A stretch of DNA of 64,000 nt from Ursus arctos (taxonomy: Eukaryota; Chordata; Mammalia; Carnivora; Ursidae), in contig NW_026623089.1 of NCBI RefSeq assembly GCF_023065955.2, positions 33,200,767 through 33,264,766 on the forward strand, given 5' to 3'. The position numbers were made by a program, and so were the translations under genes. Numbering within the stretch: the first letter of the stretch is position 1; every line of letters starts with the position of its first letter. Below the pieces are notes generated by a model. That model did no database searches, had not been told where the DNA came from, and saw nothing but the letters and a program-made list of their open reading frames with translations. Positions 57,622 to 64,000 of this stretch are shown piece by piece.

Positions 57622-58795
57622 TTATTCTAGTATTCTGATCACAGAGGTGTTTTTTCCACCCCAGAACAATGGAAGTTTTAAAAATGAATGAAAATATTTA
57701 AAGGTCTCTCTCTCTACCGTCTTATTAGTTTAAAGACATTATCTATTGGTGATTATATTCTCTCTTATTCTCCTTTTCACTAGCTGGAGCTAGAAAGTGA
57801 GTTCCTATTCACTTTGATATTTCTTTCTGAAAGATGCATCTTTTCCTTGGGTTGACTTTCTGATTCTATGCTTAAAAGAGAGTGCTGCTTTATCATACTC
57901 CTTCTTACCTATACAGCCTAATTTCCATTTTTTCAATGGAATTTTCTTTTATTTATCATTTGTGAGTACAGCTGAAACCCAAGTTGTATGAGTGATACAC
58001 TCCTTAAAAAGAAGAGAGAAAGGAAAAGAAAAAAGCTATGCAATTTGAGTCTATTCACAATTAGGGACTAGATTTAGAACGCACAAAATATTACAGTGAA
58101 ATTTACAAATTTATCAGAAACTAGTACATATCAATTGCAACTTGAGGAAATGACACCTTGTTTTTAACACTTGCATACAGTTTTCTTAGGTCTTTTGCTA
58201 CACTGGTCATATAATGGACTGTCACTGGTCCCTCAGGTTGCCTGGTTGATTCTCTGGTGAGAAGTTAATATCTGAAGAGTCTGGGCCCCCTGAGAGAAGA
58301 GACGCTCTGAGGACACTATTAAGACTCTTGATAGCAAAATCCACATCTACCTTAAACTGGAGTAGGCACACAAAGAGAATTCATAGGCTGGAGCAACTAA
58401 AAAGTCTAGGAGTCAATTTCTAAATTTAGACTCAACTGGACAAAGGTCCCACACTCTCAGGCCCTCTCTCCATCTGACCTCTGTATCTCAAAAAAGCCCC
58501 ATGCATGTAGGGGTCCTGGTAGATCAAGGCTTAAGTTACCTTACAGACAGCACTCCCAGCAAGAAGCCTTCACTTTCCCAATAACTCCAATGGAGGTTCT
58601 TGCAGGAATTAGGGCCATCCTGCCTGTCCTTCCTACACATGGCTTGTGAATGGGGATGCTCCATCTGATCCTCATGGGCTGAATATAGGAAAGAGTGGAT
58701 TCCCCAAAGAAAAATAGACGTTCCATAGCAGCTGCTGTCCAGTGCCACTCAACATATATTCCCCCCTCTTCCCTGCAGAGAATTCTCATTATTCG
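57622..58795. other. Stretch with no recognised gene
   Basis: No named repeat or exon was recognised. Overlapping antisense open frames at 58536-58789 are short and not family-like. Confidence 0.4.
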
Positions 58796-58869
58796 GGTAG
58801 AATAGAGACCTTAATCTAAAGAAAAGTTTGCTCTTATCCTGACCTCCAGGATGAATTATGATTAGAAAT

Positions 58870-59320
58870 CTTATTCCTTCAGCCCTATGATTGGTTTAGG
58901 GGTGGTCAGGTGATCCAGTCCCAACCAATAAGAAATAAGCAGAGGTGTGCTGAGTAGAGCATTTTGGAAAGATGTGCTTTGCTGGAAAAAAGATCTGGCA
59001 TAGTTCTTTTGCTCTTTTACCCTCTACCCTTGTTTCTACTTGGAATATGAATGTGATGCCAGGGAGGCAGCTGCCATTTTGTCACTATGAGGCAACGAGC
59101 ATGAGGATGTACACAAACACTGCCCCCCCAAAGCTGGTAGACCAGAAAAATAGAAATTTTCTGGGTACCTGATAGCTCCAATGAACCCCTGCACTAGCCC
59201 TGACTGTCAACCTCCAGCTTATTATGTGATACAAGAAACCCTTATTTGTTTAAGCTATTGTTGGTTGTTTTCAGTTACTTGTAGCCAAATACAATTCTAA
59301 CCACTGTAGATGCCGTTACC
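58870..59320 (+). mobile_element. MLT1-like LTR remnant
   Basis: ggtggtcaggtgatccagtc ... ggaggcagctgccattttgt ... cccttatttgtttaagctat ... cttgtagccaaatacaattc: the 3' order of old MaLR LTRs. Confidence 0.65.
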
Positions 59321-59386
59321 AGAAGAATAGGGAATGGATGCTGGGCAGTCAAAAACAACGAATTTTCATCAAAGATACTGAAATAC

Positions 59387-59855
59387 AGTAGTCCCCACCG
59401 TATCTGGGAAAGATACATTCCAAGACCCCAAGTGGATGCCCAAACCACAGACAGTACCGAAACCTATATAATATGTTCTTTCCTTTACATACATGCCTAT
59501 GATAAAGTTTAACTTATAAAGTAGGCACAGTGAGAGATTAACAATAACTAAAAGTAGAACAATTATAACAATATCCTGCAATAAAAATTATGTGAATGTG
59601 GTCTCTCTCTCAAACGATCTTATTGTACTGTACTCACACTTCTTGTGATGATGTGAGATGATAAAATGCCTACATAGGGGTGCCTGGGTGGCTCAGTCTT
59701 TAAGCGTCTGTCTTCAGCTCAGGGCGTGATCCCAGAGTCCTGGGATCGAGCCCCATGTGGGGCTCCCTGCTCTGCTGGGAGCCTGCTTCTTCCTCTCCCA
59801 CTCCCCCTGCTTGTCTCTCTGTCAAATAAATAAATAAAAATATTTAAAATAAATA

Positions 59856-59886
<31 letters not shown>

Positions 59887-60063
59887 AATGCCTATATGGT
59901 GAGATGAGTGAGGTGAGTGACATAATAAGCACTGTAATATAGCATCAGGCTGCTACTGACCTTCTGATGATACATCAGAAGGAGGATCATCCCCTTCTGG
60001 ACCACAGTTGACCATGGGTAACTGAAACTTTGGAAAGAGACCGTGGAAAAGGGGAGACTACAC
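59387..60063 (+). mobile_element. Tigger-like (Tc1/mariner) non-autonomous DNA transposon, split by a SINE
   Basis: Starts TA then cagtagtccccaccgtatct and ends ...ggaaaaggggagactac; the ends are imperfect inverted repeats (AGTAGTCCCC / GTAGTCTCCCC). Interior blocks (taacaataactaaaagtaga; ttattgtactgtactcacac; catcagaaggaggatcatcc) fit a Tigger-derived MER element. Confidence 0.82.
59677..59882 (+). mobile_element. CAN SINE, younger subtype, in a Tigger-like element
   Basis: Target ATAAAATGCCTACAT before and ATAAAATGCCTATAT after. The tail is expanded AATA/AAAATA repeat. Confidence 0.95.
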
Positions 60064-60349
60064 TACTAATAACCCAAGGTTGGACTTTTCCATTTCTTCA
60101 AATATGTACCAGGAAACCACCCCCTACATAATAGAAAGGAAGAGTAAGAAGAGGTGGAAAGAGGATGCAGAAAGGAATATGACAGGGTATCTCAGATTGA
60201 TTTAGTTCACTTTTTTTTCTCACTGAGAACACATAGGATGATAAATACCCATTCTACCAATTAAAGATGAATTTGAGTGAACAAGTTCTTCTTTTAAAAT
60301 GTTAATACCAAGCTGCCAAGGAAGCTTACACCCAAAACAGTCAAAAGAG

Positions 60350-60480
60350 AATGGACTTTAGAACTGCGCTCAAATTCTCTCTCTGCCACTTATTAGCTAT
60401 GAGACCTATAGCAAATTTTACTTAACTGAGTCTCAGTTTCCTCCTGTGAAGATGGGGAAAATGACTTCTATCTTGTAGGG
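60350..60480 (+). repeat. MIR fragment
   Basis: ctctgccacttattagctat, aactgagtctcagtttcctc, cttctatcttgtagggttgg. Confidence 0.85.
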
Positions 60481-60581
60481 TTGGGATTTTTTTTTTCCTC
60501 CCTTAACTGCATTTTCAAAAAGGAAGTTTTATTAAGGCATATTATGTATCACTGGTTAAAAGGAGGTTATATTCATGAACT

Positions 60582-60705
60582 GGGGCACCTGGCTGCCTCA
60601 GTCAGTGGACCATGAAACTCTTGATCTCAAGGTTGAGCTCAAACCCCACACTGGGTGTAGAGATTAATTTAAAAATTTTTTTTTCATCTAAATAAATAAA
60701 TAAGT
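60582..60705 (+). mobile_element. CAN SINE, short old copy
   Basis: ggggcacctggctgcctcag head, then caaaccccacactgggtgta and a T/A-rich tail. No clear target duplication. Confidence 0.82.
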
Positions 60706-61009
60706 AAATAGAGTATATACCCAGGAACCAGTACAACCTAAACCTTTACACCTAGAAACCATACTCTTTTTCTGAGTTTCATTAACCTTTCAATTGTTCA
60801 CATTCATTTACTCACGCCTTATTTATTGGACCCCTCCTATGGGCAAAGCACATATATATCTAGCATACATAATTTTACATTCTTGTGAGCAATTTGATCA
60901 CTGGTTCAACAGCAGGAAACTTGCTATGTGTTGCCTACTTACTATGCATATTCCATAAACAACACCTACCAGATGCATAGTGTCAACACCCCACATGAAT
61001 GTAACCTTC

Positions 61010-61125
61010 ATCCCCAAGCTGGGATTTTTGTCATTTTTATCTCTTGCTATATCCCCATCATACAGAATAGTGCTTGCTATATATTGGGCACTCAATAAAT
61101 ATTTGTTGAATGGATGAATGAATCT
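61010..61125 (+). repeat. L2 3' end
   Basis: tctcttgctatatccccatc, tattgggcactcaataaata, tttgttgaatggatgaatga. Confidence 0.85.
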
Positions 61126-61384
61126 TTTACCTCTGTTTGGTTTCTATGATAGGTAGACCTTCTTCCTATTTGAACCTTCCTATTTTCCTAAGCATGTTGA
61201 AATCTGTTTATTTCCTGAGGTTCACATGAGGCTTAAAATTGTGAAATAAAGGGAAGGATGTCTGCTGACTTTAGTCACCTTAAGAGAAGTGGTAATACAC
61301 TGAAAATGACACAAATTATAGTTCAGCCCAGGTCAGGTCAAATGGACATAAGCCAAAGATTTAGTCATTCTGAATTGCCACATC

Positions 61385-61635
61385 TTTTTAAGACAACATA
61401 ATAGCAATGGCCAGGCATTGTACTAAGTACATTATATATATGACCTCATTTACTCCTTCCAACAATCCTAAAGGACAGGTGTCATTACCCCCAATTTACA
61501 GATGAAGAAAGTGGGATTTAGAGAAGAAATGTATCTAAGATCAAGCACCCAGATAGTAAGTAGTGGAGCCAGCATTCCAACTCAGGTCTGTTGACTCTAG
61601 AAAATTGCTCTGAACCACTTTGCCACATTGCTTTA
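61385..61635 (-). repeat. MIR, nearly complete
   Basis: ccaggcattgtactaagtac, cttccaacaatcctaaagga, tttacagatgaagaaagtgg, gtggagccagcattccaact. Confidence 0.9.
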
Positions 61636-61883
61636 TCTGAAAACCAAAGTCCCTGAATAGGAAATAGACCTGTACAGATGGGTCATAAGGTGCAGAAGCA
61701 ACCAAATTTAATCTTGAAGTAATCTTGACCCATGGATAAGAGATGGTCAAGATCCAAATCTCAGATTATTATTCATAGGCATCCAACACCATTAGTATCA
61801 GGCTCTCACCCAGGAAAGGGGCAGAACTTTCCCCACTGACCAGCTGTTACTTATTTTAAATACCATCCCTGTGAATGATTCTT

Positions 61884-62076
61884 TTTTTTTTTTCAAAGAT
61901 TTTATTTACTTATTTGACAGAGACAGCCAGCGAGAGAGGGAACATAAGCAGGGGGAGTGGGAGAGGAAGAAGCAGGCTCCCAGCAGAGGAGCCTGATGTG
62001 GGGCTCGATCCCAGAATGCTGGGATCACGCCCTGAGCCAAAGGCAGACACTTAACTACTGCGCCACCCAGGCGCCC
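61884..62076 (-). mobile_element. CAN SINE, younger subtype
   Basis: Antisense copy with agagacagccagcgagagag and CTACTGCGCCACCCAGGCGC. Perfect 17-bp target CCCTGTGAATGATTCTT at 61867-61883 and 62077-62093. Confidence 0.97.
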
Positions 62077-62093
62077 CCCTGTGAATGATTCTT

Positions 62094-62830
62094 ACTCACA
62101 TAATATCAAAGTAGGTCACTGGAGATCAATAATATTCTACTGGCCAGAAATATTTTTATACATTTTTGCAGTTTTTATTATAGAAAATTTCAAACATATC
62201 AAAAAAGATAGAGAAAAGTATGGCTATCCCCCACTCAATGAATGTAATCCATTCCTAAAAATGTTCTAAATGAACAAGAAAAATAAGCTTAGGTAAGTGT
62301 TTTAGTTTGTGAAGCATGCAAAGTATTGCAGATTGCATGAATGGAACAATAAAAAATTTATTCTCTCATAGTTCTGGTATAATGGCAAAAAGTCATTACA
62401 CCAAAAGCAAAGAAATCACTCCTTAAAAAGTGGTATAACTTTTTCAAGAGCCACTATGATGAAAAGTCATTAACTGAGCAATTATTACTTAAGTCTGTAC
62501 AATGAGCCTCCAAGCTTCAAGTCACCCAGCTTCACTTTTTGACCTATGGCTTGGTATCATAGATACATAATAAAGGTAGCTAATTTTTTCTTCTGGCACA
62601 GAGTGAAGGCTCCATTAAGTATTACTTACCACACAGTTATTTCATTACTGTGAGGGATTCCTGTGACATTGCTGGTATGGTTACCCATGCTTGGCCGATG
62701 AGACTATCAGACTCTAAATCTAGAATCTTCTTCCAGGGATGCATCTTCCCTGGGCACAGCTCAGCTCAGGAGTCCCTCCCCTTCTCCTCACACCCTCAAG
62801 CTAGTTAAAAGTAGCCCTCAAGTTGATATT
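62094..62830. other. Stretch with no recognised gene
   Basis: At 62160-62230, aaatttcaaacatatcaaaa then cccactcaatgaatgtaatc looks like an old L1 or DNA-transposon scrap. No exon signal elsewhere. Confidence 0.4.
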
Positions 62831-62834
62831 TGAA

Positions 62835-63765
62835 GAAAAGAAAAATGTAAAGCTGAAGGAAGAATTCACCAAACTATGTGAGCAAGTGGAAGGTCTGGAA
62901 ATAGCTCCACATATCAAGCATGAGAAGATTTTCAAAAGCAGCATGGCAGCTATGCAAATATGTTGCAACAAAGAAATGAAGAAAATGATAAGATGATAAA
63001 ACAACAGAATGAGATGAAAAGGGAGACAGCGTTTAAGGAAACAAATCAAGGGCCAAAATACTACTAAATATTAAGAAAATATAAACTAAAGGGGAAATAA
63101 TACATATTTGCTAAAAATTGAATTATTAATGCAATAAATAGGCTTTAGTTTTGCTTTTCAACAAATGCAAGGAAAACTTCAAAGACATTAAAATAAGTAG
63201 AGAGAAAATAATAGAAGTGGAAGACAGACCAAAACACTCTGACATAATGACAACAAACATCCCTGAAGCAGCAAACCTAACAAATAATCAGAAAAAAATG
63301 TTTTAAGTTCTAAAAGAAAATTTCCCTGACATAAAGAAAGAATTACATCTGCATATTAAAGGAGCACACATGTTATAAACAACAACAACAAAAAAATGGT
63401 ACAGCACAAGCAACACTGAGATGTATCCCAGTTGTAACTGAACTTTAAGGACAAACAATTCTTCAGGAAAATAAGCAAGAAAAATAAGTACAAGGGGTTT
63501 TGTTTATTTTTTTGTTTTTGTAAGCCAAGCAGGCTTCAACCTCTCCCTGGTCTTATTTCATGCCAGAGGTACTGAAACATCTGGAAAGACAAGCTGTCAT
63601 TCATCTATAACAGTAACAAGCAAACATCTCAAATCTGAAAATAAACAAACTCAGAGAAAATAACACACATGAACCCTCCTTAGAAAAAATATTCAGTGAT
63701 GACTCAACCAAAAAGGAGATAAATGGAGAGGCCATGGTAAAATACCACATTCAGTACCTTTTGTC
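62835..63765 (+). repeat. L1/HAL1 ORF1-like debris
   Basis: Purine-rich sense strand with aaatttccctgacataaaga then gaattacatctgcatattaa and ggagcacacatgtt. This string order is typical of the coding strand of HAL1/L1 elements. Frames are broken throughout. Confidence 0.5.
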
Positions 63766-63781
63766 AAAAGACAAAAGAGCA

Positions 63782-63966
63782 GGGCATCTGGGTGGCTCAG
63801 TCAGTTAAGTGTCTGCTTTGGCTCAGGTCATGATGCCAGAGTCCTGGGATCCAGCCCTACATCGGGCTCCCTGCTCAGTGGGGAGTCTGCTTCTCTCTCT
63901 GTCCCTCCCCCCTCTCATGCTCTCTCTCTCTCTCTCAAATAAATAAATAAAAATCTTAAAAAAAAA
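63782..63966 (+). mobile_element. CAN SINE
   Basis: Sense copy starting gggcatctgggtggctcagt, poly(A) tail; AAAAGACAAAAGAGCA before and AAAAGGCAAAAGAACA after. Confidence 0.93.
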
Positions 63967-64000
63967 AAAAGGCAAAAGAACAATATCTACCAAGTTCTAA

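Overview
The window is mammalian nuclear DNA from a caniform carnivore. About 45 copies of the tRNA-derived carnivore SINE (CAN SINE) are scattered on both strands. They share a head close to GGGGCGCCTGGGTGGCTCAG and an A-rich, usually TAAATAAATAAAATCTT-like, tail. Several belong to a younger-looking subtype (a GCACAGCGGTTAAGC-like head, CTCAGGGCGTGATCCCGG, and a GCTGGCTGTCTC end) that I associate with bears/giant panda and seals. The species is not settled by sequence alone.

Only one protein-coding gene is supported: EXOC6 (exocyst subunit SEC15A), on the minus strand. Its CpG-island first coding exon is at 1145-1245. A second, alternative first coding exon, without a CpG island, lies about 15.7 kb upstream at 16915-17000. 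Both end in the same splice phase, on an incomplete arginine codon, so either can join the same exon 2, which lies beyond the left edge of the window. Positions 1-1144 are therefore EXOC6 intron 1. Everything right of about 17 kb is 5' flanking DNA, and from known mammalian synteny it should lead toward HHEX, which is not in the window.

The rest is repeat-rich non-coding sequence. A CBX3 (HP1-gamma) processed pseudogene (9381-10445, minus) has been hit by three SINEs. A decayed LINE-1 (about 49540-54895, plus) is split by SINEs and by a younger L1 3' end. There are remnants of MIR, L2, MaLR/MLT1/MST LTRs, MER5A, MER20 and a Tigger-like DNA transposon, plus several microsatellites. Most SINEs and some L1 pieces have recognisable target-site duplications, so the order of insertions can often be read directly.

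The points most worth a second look are: the paired EXOC6 first exons (possibly an old exon duplication) with a TATA-like upstream element; a repeat-free block at 24430-24690 with FOX, GATA and NF-E2-type motifs that could be a blood-lineage enhancer; a SINE insertion that appears to carry 3'-transduced flanking DNA (42754-43013); and several nested or tandem SINE events. No bacterial, phage, CRISPR or viral-defence system is present.
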